This document shows, piece by piece, positions 36,104 through 44,950 of a DNA stretch of 64,000 nt. The position numbers and the translations under genes were made by a program. Position 1 is the first letter of the stretch. Every line of letters begins with the position of its first letter. This stretch comes from Parabacteroides johnsonii DSM 18315. GTDB taxonomy: Bacteria > Bacteroidota > Bacteroidia > Bacteroidales > Tannerellaceae. The stretch lies in contig NZ_CP102285.1 of assembly GCF_025151045.1 (NCBI RefSeq), forward strand, positions 744,001 through 808,000. The letters are read 5' to 3'. The notes beneath the pieces are model-generated. The model had not been told where the DNA came from, searched no databases, and was given only the letters and a program-made list of their open reading frames with translations.

Positions 36104-36834
36104 TCCGAATGAACAGCCTCATTTAAAATATACGCTTTTTCCACTTGTGCTTTCATCGGTTCGCTGACCATGCAATAGTCAATACGCCAGCCCTTGTTTT
36201 TGGCACGGGCGCTGAAACGATAACTCCACCAGGTATATTCCTGTTTGTCCGGGTTGAGAAGGCGGAACGTGTCGATATAGCCGGCATCCAGGAAACGAGT
36301 CATCCATTCCCGCTCTTCCGGAAGGAAGCCGCTGTTCGTCGCATTGCGTACCGGGTCATGAATATCAATCGGTTCGTGGCAGATATTGTAGTCCCCGCAT
36401 AAGATCAGTTTCGGACGCGATTTTTGTAGTTCCACTACATAGTTCTGGAAATCTTCCAACCATTCCATCTTGAATGCCTGACGCTCATCGCCGCTCGTAC
36501 CCGAAGGGTGGTAAACGCTGATCACCGACAGATCCCCGAAATCGGCCCGGATGAAACGCCCCTCGTTATCGTACTTTTCGATCCCCATCCCATATTCCAC
36601 ATGGTCCGGTTCTCGGCGGCTCAGGATTGCGACTCCGCTATAGCCTTTCTTCTGTGCACTGAAAAGCCATGCTTTGTAGCCGAGCGCTTCAAATGCTTCA
36701 GCCGGATATTGGTCCGGTTGCAACTTGGTTTCCTGTAGGCAAAGTACGTCGGGTTGTTCTTGTGCCAGCCATTCGGGCAATCCTTTTCCTACGGCGGCAC
36801 GCAGGCCGTTTACATTGTATGTTATAATTTTCAT
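36073..36834 (-). CDS. xth: Exodeoxyribonuclease III (AP endonuclease)
   Basis: 253 residues, single-domain repair nuclease. Motifs: ITYNVNGLRAAV, DVLCLQETKL, GYSGVAILSR, SVYHPSG, CGDYNICHEPIDIHDP, GYIDTFRLLNP, TWWSYR, WRIDYCMVS and the terminal HSDHCPAVIEVS. All catalytic positions look intact. A GGAG stands 3 bases before the ATG. A TAnnTTTG box is at 36862-36869. The coding end overlaps dus by 31 bases in the convergent orientation; both C-termini look conserved. Confidence 0.96.
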   Translation of the reverse strand: MKIITYNVNGLRAAVGKGLPEWLAQEQPDVLCLQETKLQPDQYPAEAFEALGYKAWLFSAQKKGYSGVAILSRREPDHVEYGMGIEKYDNEGRFIRADFGDLSVISVYHPSGTSGDERQAFKMEWLEDFQNYVVELQKSRPKLILCGDYNICHEPIDIHDPVRNATNSGFLPEEREWMTRFLDAGYIDTFRLLNPDKQEYTWWSYRFSARAKNKGWRIDYCMVSEPMKAQVEKAYILNEAVHSDHCPAVIEVS

Positions 36835-36861
36835 CTCCTAATACTTATTTTAATGATAAGA

Positions 36862-36869
36862 CAAATGTA
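36862..36869 (-). promoter_or_regulatory. Bacteroidetes -7 box, TACATTTG, for xth
   Basis: The minus strand reads TACATTTG, 27 bases upstream of the exonuclease III ATG. Confidence 0.45.
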
Positions 36870-36980
36870 ATGTATTTTCTTCTATTGACATATTTTCAGT
36901 GAGGTAACCTCACCAAAATAACATTTCTCCTTTTTCCCGGGGAGGGAACTTTCGGCACAGTTATCAAAATGACACCTCTT

Positions 36981-37044
36981 TCCCATCTAAATTGAATTAA
37001 TAGGGCATCTTTTGAAAATTACCCGCAAGGGTAATATTTTTTAA
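36981..37044 (+). repeat. 64-base conserved intergenic element, copy 2
   Basis: Ungapped partner of 18273-18336. Its end folds into ATTACCC-GCAA-GGGTAAT, a perfect 7-bp stem with a GNRA-type loop followed by TTTTTT, resembling a terminator or an RNA 3' end. Confidence 0.6.
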
Positions 37045-37242
37045 CATTCTATTTGATAGCAAATACCCCGATTAGATGGTCAAAATGTCAATCCGTAAAA
37101 GATGATCAAAAAAAAATTTTTTCACATTTATCATTTTTAGATGCCTAATCTTGCCAAAACGTAAGAACAGTATGGATCGGAATTTTCGATGAAATAGAAA
37201 AATGGTGCAAAAAGGGGGTATTGTTGATTTTATTCTGTTACA

Positions 37243-37259
37243 AGTTGTTCTGAACAACT
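37243..37259. promoter_or_regulatory. 17-base perfect palindrome, possible operator
   Basis: AGTTGTTC-T-GAACAACT lies 62 bases upstream of the hydrolase ATG, where a dimeric regulator could act. No regulator gene is adjacent. Confidence 0.4.
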
Positions 37260-37320
37260 GGAACTATCATTCTCATATCCCTGTTATAAATATAGTTTGG
37301 ACATATTTAAAATTATAGTT

Positions 37321-38370
37321 ATGGCAAAAAGAAATAAGTTAGCCGTCTTTTCAGTGGTAGCTTTAGGCATGATGTTTTTTGCAGAGCAAAACAAAGCCTG
37401 TACGCGTGCGGTCTATCTGGGACCGGATGATATGATCGTGACAGGGCGGACGATGGATTGGAAAGAGGATCCGCAATCGAATATTTACCTTTTCCCTCGG
37501 GGAATGGGGAAATGGGGAGGGATTACGGACAATACGGTGACGTGGACTTCCAAATATGGGAGTGTTGTGACTGCCGGATATGATATCGGAGTTTGTGACG
37601 GTATGAATGAAAAAGGCCTGGTGGCGAACTTGCTTTTCCTGACCGAATCCTCTTATCATCGTCCGAATGATAGCCGTCCGGTGATGGGATTGAGCATCTG
37701 GACACAATATGTCTTGGATAATTTTGCGACGGTGGACGAAGCTGTGAATGAATTGAGCCTGGAAACTTTCCGTATCGATGACCCTGATTTACCTAACGGA
37801 GCAAAATCGACTTTGCACCTCTCGATTTCGGATGCGACCGGGAATAGTGCCATCTTTGAATATATCAACGGCAATCTGATTATTCATGAGGGACGAGAAT
37901 GCCAGATAATGACAAATTCCCCTACCTATGACAAACAGTTGACTTTGAATGATTACTGGAAAGAGATTGGCGGTCTGGTTATGCTACCCGGGACAAACCG
38001 TGCTTCCGATCGCTTTGTCCGTGCATCGTTTTATATCCAGGCATTACCGCAAACCGATAATTTCAGGCAGGCTGTTGCCGGAGTTTTTAGTGTGATGCGC
38101 AATGTTTCGGTTCCTTTGGGAATCTCTATCCCCGAACAGCCCAATATTGCTTCGACTCGCTGGCGTACGGTAGCGGATCAAAAAAATAAAGTGTATTATT
38201 TCGAATCAACGCTTAGCCCCGATATTTTTTGGATCAATTTCAAAGACTTGGATTTTAAAACCGGAGCTCCGGTGAAGAAGTTGACGCTCACGGGTGGAGA
38301 GATTTATGCGGGCAATGCCGCCGGAAGGTTTCAGGCCGGAAAGTCACTTCACTTTCTGTTTGGGATATAG
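37321..38370 (+). CDS. Choloylglycine hydrolase family protein (linear amide C-N hydrolase), possible bile salt hydrolase
   Basis: 349 residues from the ATG at 37321; an in-frame TTG 24 bases earlier is rejected. A signal peptide ends at ...NKA before Cys27, which would become the N-terminal nucleophile of an Ntn-hydrolase. Relative to Cys27, Arg43 and Asp46 (GRTMDW) fall at the spacing of Arg18 and Asp21 in bile salt hydrolases. Asn in NEKGLVANLL and TNSPTYDKQ, and Arg in NRASDRFVRASF, are also present. The family includes bile salt hydrolases and penicillin V acylases; sequence alone does not separate them here, though gut Bacteroidales copies often deconjugate bile salts. The ADP-ribosylglycohydrolase gene follows by 44 bases. 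Confidence 0.85.
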   Translation: MAKRNKLAVFSVVALGMMFFAEQNKACTRAVYLGPDDMIVTGRTMDWKEDPQSNIYLFPRGMGKWGGITDNTVTWTSKYGSVVTAGYDIGVCDGMNEKGLVANLLFLTESSYHRPNDSRPVMGLSIWTQYVLDNFATVDEAVNELSLETFRIDDPDLPNGAKSTLHLSISDATGNSAIFEYINGNLIIHEGRECQIMTNSPTYDKQLTLNDYWKEIGGLVMLPGTNRASDRFVRASFYIQALPQTDNFRQAVAGVFSVMRNVSVPLGISIPEQPNIASTRWRTVADQKNKVYYFESTLSPDIFWINFKDLDFKTGAPVKKLTLTGGEIYAGNAAGRFQAGKSLHFLFGI

Positions 38371-38414
38371 GAGGTTGTTTTGTATTTTTATGTCCGAATA
38401 AAAATGAGAGTAAT

Positions 38415-39182
38415 ATGATAGGAGCAATAGCCGGAGATATTATCGGTTCCGTATATGAGTTTGATAATATAAAGACAACGGTTTTTCCGTTCTTTACCAA
38501 GAAAAGCAATTATACGGACGACACGATTATGACGGTCGCCGTGACTGACTGGCTATTGTATGGAGGGAATCTCGTGCAAGTTATGCATCGTTATGGCAGG
38601 GAGTTTCCGTGTCCGATGGGAGGCTATGGAGCACGTTTCGGGCAATGGCTTTGTGAAACGAATCCACAGCCTTATAACAGTTGGGGGAATGGTTCGGCTA
38701 TGCGGGTTAGCGCAGTTGGGTGGGCTTTTGGTTCATTGGAAAAAACATTGCAAGTGGCTGAAGAAACGGCTGCCGTTTCCCATAACCATCCGGAAGGGAT
38801 CAAAGGGGCTCAAGCTGTGGCTGCTGCCATCTATCTGGCTCGTACAGGAAAAAGCAAACAAGCTATCCGAGAATATATTGAAACGACTTTTTTATATGAT
38901 TTGAATTTTACCTGTGACGAGATCCGGCCGGACTATCGCTTTAACCCAAGTTGTCAGGGAACTGTCCCGGAGGCGATTGTCGCTTTTTTGGAAAGTACGG
39001 ATTTTGAAACTGCAATCCGTTTGGCCATTTCTCTCGGTGGCGATTCAGACACGTTGGCCTGCATTACGGGAGGAATAGCAGAAGCCTTTTATGGAATGTC
39101 CGAAGATTGGAAAATCGAAGTGTTGAGACGGTTGCCAGAGGCTTTTGTCGAAGTTGTTGAAGAATTTTATCAAAAAATATGA
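38415..39182 (+). CDS. ADP-ribosylglycohydrolase family protein
   Basis: 255 residues, all-alpha fold. The dinuclear metal site is visible: YTDDTIMTVA near residue 37 and GGDSDTLACITGGIAEAFYG near residue 210. It opens with MIGAIAGDIIGSVYEF, typical of the DraG-like family that removes ADP-ribose from proteins or small molecules. No ADP-ribosyltransferase is seen nearby. It is 44 bases downstream of the hydrolase gene and probably cotranscribed. Confidence 0.9.
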   Translation: MIGAIAGDIIGSVYEFDNIKTTVFPFFTKKSNYTDDTIMTVAVTDWLLYGGNLVQVMHRYGREFPCPMGGYGARFGQWLCETNPQPYNSWGNGSAMRVSAVGWAFGSLEKTLQVAEETAAVSHNHPEGIKGAQAVAAAIYLARTGKSKQAIREYIETTFLYDLNFTCDEIRPDYRFNPSCQGTVPEAIVAFLESTDFETAIRLAISLGGDSDTLACITGGIAEAFYGMSEDWKIEVLRRLPEAFVEVVEEFYQKI

Positions 39183-39202
39183 TTGTAGGATTTCTTTTTT
39201 CG

Positions 39203-39210
39203 TACATTTG
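39203..39210 (+). promoter_or_regulatory. Bacteroidetes -7 box, TACATTTG
   Basis: TACATTTG lies 41 bases upstream of the lipoprotein ATG at 39252. A second TACATTTG at 39241-39248 is too close to the ATG to give a leader. Confidence 0.45.
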
Positions 39211-39251
39211 CGATATTCTTTATTGATGAAAACCTATTTATACATTTGAAT

Positions 39252-40118
39252 ATGAAACGAGTTCCCTTTTTTTACTATATCATGGCATGCCTGTTATCCA
39301 TATGCATTACTGCGTGTGATAAGGAAGAGCAACTGATTGAAGATGAAATCCCGGAGATGATTAAGGTTGATCTCTCAAAAAGATATCCTTCTGTGGAAAT
39401 CCTGAATTATCAGGAATATTCGAACTTTTCTCAAATAAATGTTATAGATAAAGACCAAAATGAAGCTTCGATCTGGTATGTGGATGATATTTGGAAAATG
39501 ACTCACACGAAGATTGCTGATTTCAACCAGCTTTCGCTTGAAGCACAAACTGCTTTTGAAAATTCCAAGTATCGTTTTGCCCAATTTGAAAATATATACA
39601 AAACGGAGCGGGAGGGGATGGATAGAAGCCTTTATACATTACATTTTCTGTATCAGTGGAAAAATGTTAAAGATATGACACATTACGTTTGTCTGAATGA
39701 TGACGGGATGTTCTTGGCTGTATATACATGGACACCGAATGACCCTACCTGGTTTGTTGATTTGCCGAAGGCTCATTTTGACTTTATCTATAAGAAATAT
39801 GACGGTTCTGAAATTAGAGGATATCAGAATAATGGAGGATATTATGATTATTTTGTCCTTCATAACGACACCCTTAAATTTGTTTCTTTTAGAGGAGAGG
39901 TTGAAACTGATTATTATTTTTGGAAAGAGACAAGGTATGAAATCAGTTTAGATACAAAAGTCCCTGATAATGTGGCCAGAGTCCTGAAACGGGACAATCC
40001 CGATTTTGTTTATACAAACCTTTATTATATTGAATCTCCTGAAGGGAATGCCTATTTTTTCCAAGATAAGAATGATGACCGGGAATTAGGATACACTATT
40101 GCCGAAGATATTTCTTAG
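39252..40118 (+). CDS. Lipoprotein with PepSY-like repeats, unknown function
   Basis: 288 residues from the ATG at 39252 (an in-frame TTG lies two codons earlier). The signal peptide ends in a lipobox (ICITACDKEE), so it is probably a lipidated envelope protein. Two similar stretches, IPEMIKVDLSKRYPSVEILNYQEY and VPDNVARVLKRDNPDFVYTNLYYIE, each followed by a beta hairpin, resemble the PepSY-like/BLIP-like modules of the small protein at 23729. The middle is rich in aromatic residues. Function unknown. The base composition here is more AT-rich than in the flanking genes. Confidence 0.75.
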   Translation: MKRVPFFYYIMACLLSICITACDKEEQLIEDEIPEMIKVDLSKRYPSVEILNYQEYSNFSQINVIDKDQNEASIWYVDDIWKMTHTKIADFNQLSLEAQTAFENSKYRFAQFENIYKTEREGMDRSLYTLHFLYQWKNVKDMTHYVCLNDDGMFLAVYTWTPNDPTWFVDLPKAHFDFIYKKYDGSEIRGYQNNGGYYDYFVLHNDTLKFVSFRGEVETDYYFWKETRYEISLDTKVPDNVARVLKRDNPDFVYTNLYYIESPEGNAYFFQDKNDDRELGYTIAEDIS

Positions 40119-40303
40119 ATTTATATTCCTGAAATTCTATAAGTAGAAAAAGCTCCGTCTTGACAAGGTAAAAGTAAACCTTTTTCCCAGCCGCCTTGTT
40201 CTTTTCCCGAAAACATGTAAAAAACGGCGTGAAACGAGACTGTTCGACAGGCTCTTTTAATGCGAAGTTCTAAAATGTATGACAAAATGACATATTTTGT
40301 TTC

Positions 40304-40319
40304 TGGTACTTGTTTTGTA
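40304..40319 (+). promoter_or_regulatory. Sigma-54-like motif TGGTAC-N5-TTGTA upstream of clpB, tentative
   Basis: TGGTACTTGTTTTGTA has the GG at -24 but GT at the -12 pair. An ATGACA-aa-ATGACA direct repeat stands about 15 bases upstream. It lies 53 bases before the clpB ATG. The pattern also occurs at 23645-23660. Confidence 0.3.
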
Positions 40320-40372
40320 GGAATGTCTGTGGAAATGAGAAATAAAAATAGAATTGAAAGGAGTATAACTAT

Positions 40373-42961
40373 ATGAATTTAAACAATTTTACAATTAAAG
40401 CACAGGAAGCCGTCCAGCAGGCCGTGCAACTTGCTACTCAGAATGGGCAGCAGGCGATCGAAGCCGTACATTTGCTGAAAGGTGTCATTATGACGGGCGA
40501 AAGTGTGACCAATTTCATCTTCCAGAAGCTGGGTGTCAATATCCAGAATCTGAATCGTGTATTGGATGCGCAGATCAGTTCATTACCGAAAGTATCAGGC
40601 GGAGAACCTTACCTGTCAAGTGAAGCAAATGCCGTTTTGCAGAAAGCAATCGGCTATTCATCCAAAATGGGGGACCAGTATGTGTCTCTGGAGCCGATTA
40701 TTTTGGCCTTGTTCACGGAAAAGAGCACTGCTTCTCAAATTCTGAAAGATGCCGGTATGACAGAAAATGAATTACGCCAGGCGATTGAAGAATTGCGGAA
40801 AGGGAATAAGGTAACCAGCCAGTCGGCTGAAGATACATATGATGCACTGGGAAAATATGCGATCAACCTGAACGAACGTGCCCGTAGCGGCAAGTTGGAT
40901 CCGGTGATCGGTCGTGACGACGAAATCCGCCGTGTACTTCAGATCCTGAGCCGTCGTACGAAAAATAACCCGATTTTGATTGGTGAACCGGGTGTTGGTA
41001 AGACGGCGATTGCCGAGGGGCTTGCTCATCGTATCGTCCGGGGTGACGTACCGGAAAATTTGAAATCGAAACAGATTTTCTCTTTGGATATGGGAGCTTT
41101 GGTTGCCGGGGCCAAATATAAAGGCGAATTTGAAGAACGTTTGAAAGCTGTAGTGGGTGAAGTGACTAAATCGGATGGGGAAATCATCCTTTTTATCGAT
41201 GAGATCCATACATTGGTCGGTGCCGGTAAGGGCGAAGGTGCGATGGATGCCGCCAATATCCTGAAACCTGCTTTGGCTCGTGGTGAATTGCGTTCGATCG
41301 GTGCGACGACGCTGGATGAATATCAGAAGTATTTTGAGAAGGATAAGGCGCTCGAACGTCGTTTTCAGATTGTTATGGTGGACGAACCGAACGAATTGGA
41401 TGCCATTTCCATCCTGCGTGGTTTGAAGGAAAAATATGAAAACCACCATAAGGTCCGTATCAAAGATGATGCCATCATTGCAGCCGTCCAGTTGTCTACA
41501 CGATACATCACTGACCGGTTCTTGCCCGATAAGGCGATCGACCTGATGGATGAGGCAGCAGCCCGTTTGCGTTTGCAGATCGACTCTGTGCCGGAATCTC
41601 TCGACGAGGTTTCCCGCCGTATCAAGCAACTGGAAATCGAGCGTGAAGCGATCAAGCGTGAAAATGATAAAGGAAAGCTGGAACAGCTCAATAAGGAAAT
41701 TGCCGACCTGAAGGACGAAGAAACGAAACAGAAGGCTCAGTGGCAAAGCGAAAAAGAGCAGATCAACAAGATTCAGCAGAATAAGATCGATATCGAAAAC
41801 CTGAAGTTTGAAGCTGATAAGGCCGAACGTGAAGGCGACTACGGTAAAGTAGCCGAAATCCGTTACGGAAAGATCAAACAAAAGGAGGAAGAGATCAGGG
41901 AAGTCCAGGAGAAACTGAAGACGATGCAAGGTGCTTCTGCCATGATCAAGGAGGAAGTGGACAGTGAAGATATCGCCGATGTGGTATCTCGTTGGACGGG
42001 AATTCCTGTCAGCAAGATGATGCAGAGTGAAAAGGAAAAATTGCTCCATCTGGAATCTGAATTGCACACGCGTGTGATCGGGCAGGAGGAGGCCATCAGT
42101 GCTATTGCTGATGCTGTGCGCCGTAGCCGTGCCGGATTACAAGACCCGAAACGACCGATCGGTTCATTTATTTTCCTCGGTACGACAGGTGTCGGTAAGA
42201 CAGAGCTGGCCAAAGCATTGGCGGAATATCTGTTCGACGACGAGAATATGATGACTCGTATCGATATGAGTGAATATCAGGAAAAGTTTAGTGCGACTCG
42301 TCTGATCGGTGCGCCTCCGGGATATGTCGGCTATGATGAAGGTGGCCAGTTGACGGAAGCGATCCGCCGTAAACCTTATTCGGTCGTCCTGTTTGATGAA
42401 ATCGAAAAGGCTCATCCGGATGTATTCAATATCCTTTTGCAGGTGTTGGATGATGGACGGCTGACCGACAATAAGGGACGTGTCGTCAACTTCAAGAATA
42501 CGATCATTATTATGACCAGTAACATGGGATCGTCCTTGATTCGTGAAAACTTCGAGAAGATGACACCCGAAACGCACGATCAGGTAGTGGATGAAACGAA
42601 GATCCAGGTGTTGGAATTACTGAAGAAGACAATTCGCCCGGAGTTCCTGAACCGTATCGATGACATCATCATGTTTACTCCGCTCAACGAAGAAGAGATC
42701 CGCAAGATCGTGACTGTTCAGCTGAATAGTGTGAAGAAGATGCTGGCCCAGAATGGGATTGCGCTGGAATTTACGGATGCAGCTCTGGCATTTATTTCAG
42801 ACAAAGGGTTCGACCCGCAGTTTGGTGCCCGTCCTGTAAAACGTGTCATCCAGAAGTATGTCCTGAACGAACTGTCCAAAGAGTTGTTGGGCGGAAAGAT
42901 CAACAAAGATCGCCCGATCACAATCGACAGCAACGGTGCCGGTTTGGTCTTCAAGAATTGA
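40373..42961 (+). CDS. clpB: ATP-dependent disaggregase ClpB
   Basis: 862 residues, hexameric AAA+ chaperone that resolves protein aggregates with DnaK. Layout: N-terminal Clp repeat domain (1-145), NBD1 with Walker A GEPGVGKT (about 207) and Walker B ILFIDEIHTLVG, a long coiled-coil M-domain (about 400-530, rich in Glu/Lys), and NBD2 with GTTGVGKTELAK and VVLFDEIEKAHPDV. The M-domain separates ClpB from ClpC/ClpA, and there is no ClpP-binding loop. A GGAG 11 bases upstream of the ATG serves as a ribosome site. Heat control is expected; the tentative promoter motif is at 40304. Confidence 0.97.
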   Translation: MNLNNFTIKAQEAVQQAVQLATQNGQQAIEAVHLLKGVIMTGESVTNFIFQKLGVNIQNLNRVLDAQISSLPKVSGGEPYLSSEANAVLQKAIGYSSKMGDQYVSLEPIILALFTEKSTASQILKDAGMTENELRQAIEELRKGNKVTSQSAEDTYDALGKYAINLNERARSGKLDPVIGRDDEIRRVLQILSRRTKNNPILIGEPGVGKTAIAEGLAHRIVRGDVPENLKSKQIFSLDMGALVAGAKYKGEFEERLKAVVGEVTKSDGEIILFIDEIHTLVGAGKGEGAMDAANILKPALARGELRSIGATTLDEYQKYFEKDKALERRFQIVMVDEPNELDAISILRGLKEKYENHHKVRIKDDAIIAAVQLSTRYITDRFLPDKAIDLMDEAAARLRLQIDSVPESLDEVSRRIKQLEIEREAIKRENDKGKLEQLNKEIADLKDEETKQKAQWQSEKEQINKIQQNKIDIENLKFEADKAEREGDYGKVAEIRYGKIKQKEEEIREVQEKLKTMQGASAMIKEEVDSEDIADVVSRWTGIPVSKMMQSEKEKLLHLESELHTRVIGQEEAISAIADAVRRSRAGLQDPKRPIGSFIFLGTTGVGKTELAKALAEYLFDDENMMTRIDMSEYQEKFSATRLIGAPPGYVGYDEGGQLTEAIRRKPYSVVLFDEIEKAHPDVFNILLQVLDDGRLTDNKGRVVNFKNTIIIMTSNMGSSLIRENFEKMTPETHDQVVDETKIQVLELLKKTIRPEFLNRIDDIIMFTPLNEEEIRKIVTVQLNSVKKMLAQNGIALEFTDAALAFISDKGFDPQFGARPVKRVIQKYVLNELSKELLGGKINKDRPITIDSNGAGLVFKN

Positions 42962-42998
42962 CCGAAGATGGTTGGATTGATATATATTTATGTGAAAG

Positions 42999-43030
42999 GC
43001 TCTGCTCCCAAAAGGAGTAGGGCTTTTTTT
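42999..43030 (+). terminator. Rho-independent terminator after clpB
   Basis: GCTCTGCTCC (42999-43008) pairs over ten positions with GGAGTAGGGC (43014-43023), two of them G-T, followed by seven T. Confidence 0.85.
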
Positions 43031-43046
43031 GTTGGTCCGGATGTTC

Positions 43047-43054
43047 TATCTTTG
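43047..43054 (+). promoter_or_regulatory. Bacteroidetes -7 box, TATCTTTG, for recQ
   Basis: TATCTTTG lies 15 bases upstream of the ATG at 43070, just after the clpB terminator. Confidence 0.5.
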
Positions 43055-43069
43055 TGAAAATATTTGAAT

Positions 43070-44773
43070 ATGCACCATCCATTACAAGTTCTGAAGCACT
43101 ACTGGGGCTATGACGGGTTCCGGCCGGGACAGGCAGAAGTCATAGACAGTATTCTGTCCGGGCATGATACATTGGCGCTTATGCCGACGGGAGGAGGTAA
43201 ATCCATTACCTTCCAGGTGCCTGCATTGGCGAATCCGGGTATTTGCCTTGTGGTCAGTCCGCTTGTCGCTTTAATGAAGGACCAGGTGAGGAACCTGCAA
43301 AAGCGAGGGATTCTGTCGGCGTTTATCAGTTCCGAAATGCCGCATTGGGAGATTTTGCAACAACTGGATAATTGCATCTTGGGAGATTATAAGTTCCTTT
43401 ACATTTCTCCTGAACGTATTTCTTCCGAACTGTTTCAGGAGAAGTTGAAGACGTTGTCCCGCAAAGTGAATTTGCTGGTTGTGGATGAAGCGCACTGTAT
43501 CTCTCAATGGGGGAATGATTTTCGCAGGGATTACCGCTTGATTGCGGATATCCGCGATGCTATACCGCAGGTCCAGGTAATTGCCGTAACAGCCTCAGCA
43601 ACGGCAGCAGTGGTTGCCGATATCTGCGAACAACTCCATTTCCGCAAAGGATATCGGATATTCAAGACCTCTTTCGAACGGAAGAACCTTTCGTTCGTAG
43701 TCCGTAAGACCGATAATAAATTGAAAGAAATCTGCCATATCCTGTCGGCCGTACCCGGCTCTGCAGTGATTTACAGCCGTACTCGCAAAGGGGTGGAAGA
43801 ATATGCCGGAAAGTTGCGGGCGGCAGGTATTTCAGCCGAATATTTCCATGCAGGCCTGGACCCGGTCCTGAAGACAGAGCGGCAGACGAATTGGGTGAAA
43901 GGATTTACGCGTGTGCTGGTCGCTACCAACGCATTCGGAATGGGGATCGATAAAGGGGATGTGCGGGTGGTTATCCATACGGAGTTTCCTGATTCGATGG
44001 AGGCTTATTACCAGGAGGCGGGACGTGCCGGCCGTGACGGGAAACGGGCTTATGCTGTAGCTTTGTTGGGACCGCAGGACATAACGGATATAAAAAGACG
44101 TCCTTCCAATGCTTTCCCTACGGTTGAATATATCAAACGGGTATATGAAGCGTTGTGTAACCGTTTTCAGATTGCAGAAGGGGATGGGGAAGGCGTGTCT
44201 GTCTATCTGGATGAACCGGAGTTTTTGAGAAGCTGGCATTTCGATAAGGGCCGTTTGCGTTCTTCCCTTGAAATACTCTCTTTGTCGAACTATCTGACGT
44301 TTGAACCCTATCCTAATTCGCAACCCTATTTGCGATATGATCAGCCTCGTTGGACGATGGATCGTTTCCTGAACGACGCTTCTCCTGCCGCCAAAGTCGC
44401 TGTTGAAATCTTACGGAATTACGAAGGGCTTTTTTCTGCCGGAGTTTTCGTCAGTGTCGATATGCTGGCGCGAAAAACCGGGCTGGAAGCTCGTGAGGTG
44501 GCGAAAGTCTTAGGGTATCTGCGGAATGTCGGTTTCTATTATGTCCCTCCCCGCAAAGAACCCCGGATCACTTTTAAGATGATCCGTGTCCCTCTGGATC
44601 GTCTTGTCATTACGACCGCATCCTATGAAAACCGTTTGGCAGCTTTCAAAATGCGAATCGAAAAGGTGGTGGAATACCTTGAGACTCAAGGTTGTCGCCA
44701 GGAGTTTATTTCCGGATATTTCGGTATGAAAGGGACACGATGCGGATGCTGTGATAATTGCTTGCAGAAGTAG
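43070..44773 (+). CDS. recQ: RecQ-family ATP-dependent DNA helicase, short form
   Basis: 567 residues from the ATG at 43070 (an in-frame TTG lies two codons earlier). Motifs: motif 0 YDGFRPGQAEVIDSI, Walker A MPTGGGKS, DEAHCISQWGNDFR, TASATAAV, FGMGIDKGDVRVVIH and QEAGRAGRDGKRAYA. The C-terminal part has a zinc-type Cys cluster (CGCCDNC). It lacks the HRDC domain, so it is shorter than E. coli RecQ (about 610). Bacteroidetes often carry two or more RecQ-like genes; this looks like the shorter paralogue. Confidence 0.93.
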   Translation: MHHPLQVLKHYWGYDGFRPGQAEVIDSILSGHDTLALMPTGGGKSITFQVPALANPGICLVVSPLVALMKDQVRNLQKRGILSAFISSEMPHWEILQQLDNCILGDYKFLYISPERISSELFQEKLKTLSRKVNLLVVDEAHCISQWGNDFRRDYRLIADIRDAIPQVQVIAVTASATAAVVADICEQLHFRKGYRIFKTSFERKNLSFVVRKTDNKLKEICHILSAVPGSAVIYSRTRKGVEEYAGKLRAAGISAEYFHAGLDPVLKTERQTNWVKGFTRVLVATNAFGMGIDKGDVRVVIHTEFPDSMEAYYQEAGRAGRDGKRAYAVALLGPQDITDIKRRPSNAFPTVEYIKRVYEALCNRFQIAEGDGEGVSVYLDEPEFLRSWHFDKGRLRSSLEILSLSNYLTFEPYPNSQPYLRYDQPRWTMDRFLNDASPAAKVAVEILRNYEGLFSAGVFVSVDMLARKTGLEAREVAKVLGYLRNVGFYYVPPRKEPRITFKMIRVPLDRLVITTASYENRLAAFKMRIEKVVEYLETQGCRQEFISGYFGMKGTRCGCCDNCLQK

Positions 44774-44792
44774 TAAAGGTAGTTCAACTTAA

Positions 44793-44857
44793 CCCTATGT
44801 GTTACGGAGGCTAATGCATAGAGTTAGTCCTCGTAAAGCTATGCATTAGGAACCTGT
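44793..44857. repeat. Nested inverted repeats between recQ and the acidic protein gene
   Basis: CTAATGCATAG (44811-44821) and CTATGCATTAG (44839-44849) are perfect 11-bp arms. An alternative hairpin joins TTACGGAGGCTAA to TTAGTCCTCGTAA with a central mismatch. The two overlap, so only one can form at a time. No T run follows. Confidence 0.6.
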
Positions 44858-44912
44858 TTAAGATTCGGATTGATTTTTTGGAGTACCTGTATGGATAACG
44901 GATATTTTTGTT

Positions 44913-44920
44913 TATGTTTG
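44913..44920 (+). promoter_or_regulatory. Bacteroidetes -7 box, TATGTTTG
   Basis: TATGTTTG lies 30 bases upstream of the acidic protein ATG at 44951. Confidence 0.45.
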
Positions 44921-44950
44921 TAGCATCTATCAACCAAAAATTAAAAAGAT

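Larger units (their letters stand above)
36835..37320. other. 486-base divergent intergenic region before the choloylglycine-hydrolase gene
   Basis: No protein-like frame. It contains a perfect palindrome GTGAGGT-A-ACCTCAC (36899-36913), the second copy of the 64-base element (36981-37044), and a perfect palindrome AGTTGTTC-T-GAACAACT (37243-37259). The rest is AT-rich with A and T runs at about 37110. Confidence 0.7.

Noticed and set aside
37105-37125. Poly-A stretch as a terminator or origin feature
   Set aside because: No stem precedes it and there are no repeated boxes; it is simply AT-rich.
40772-42067. 431-codon open frame antisense to clpB
   Set aside because: It is a shadow frame; the plus strand encodes a complete ClpB and the antisense translation has no recognisable motif.
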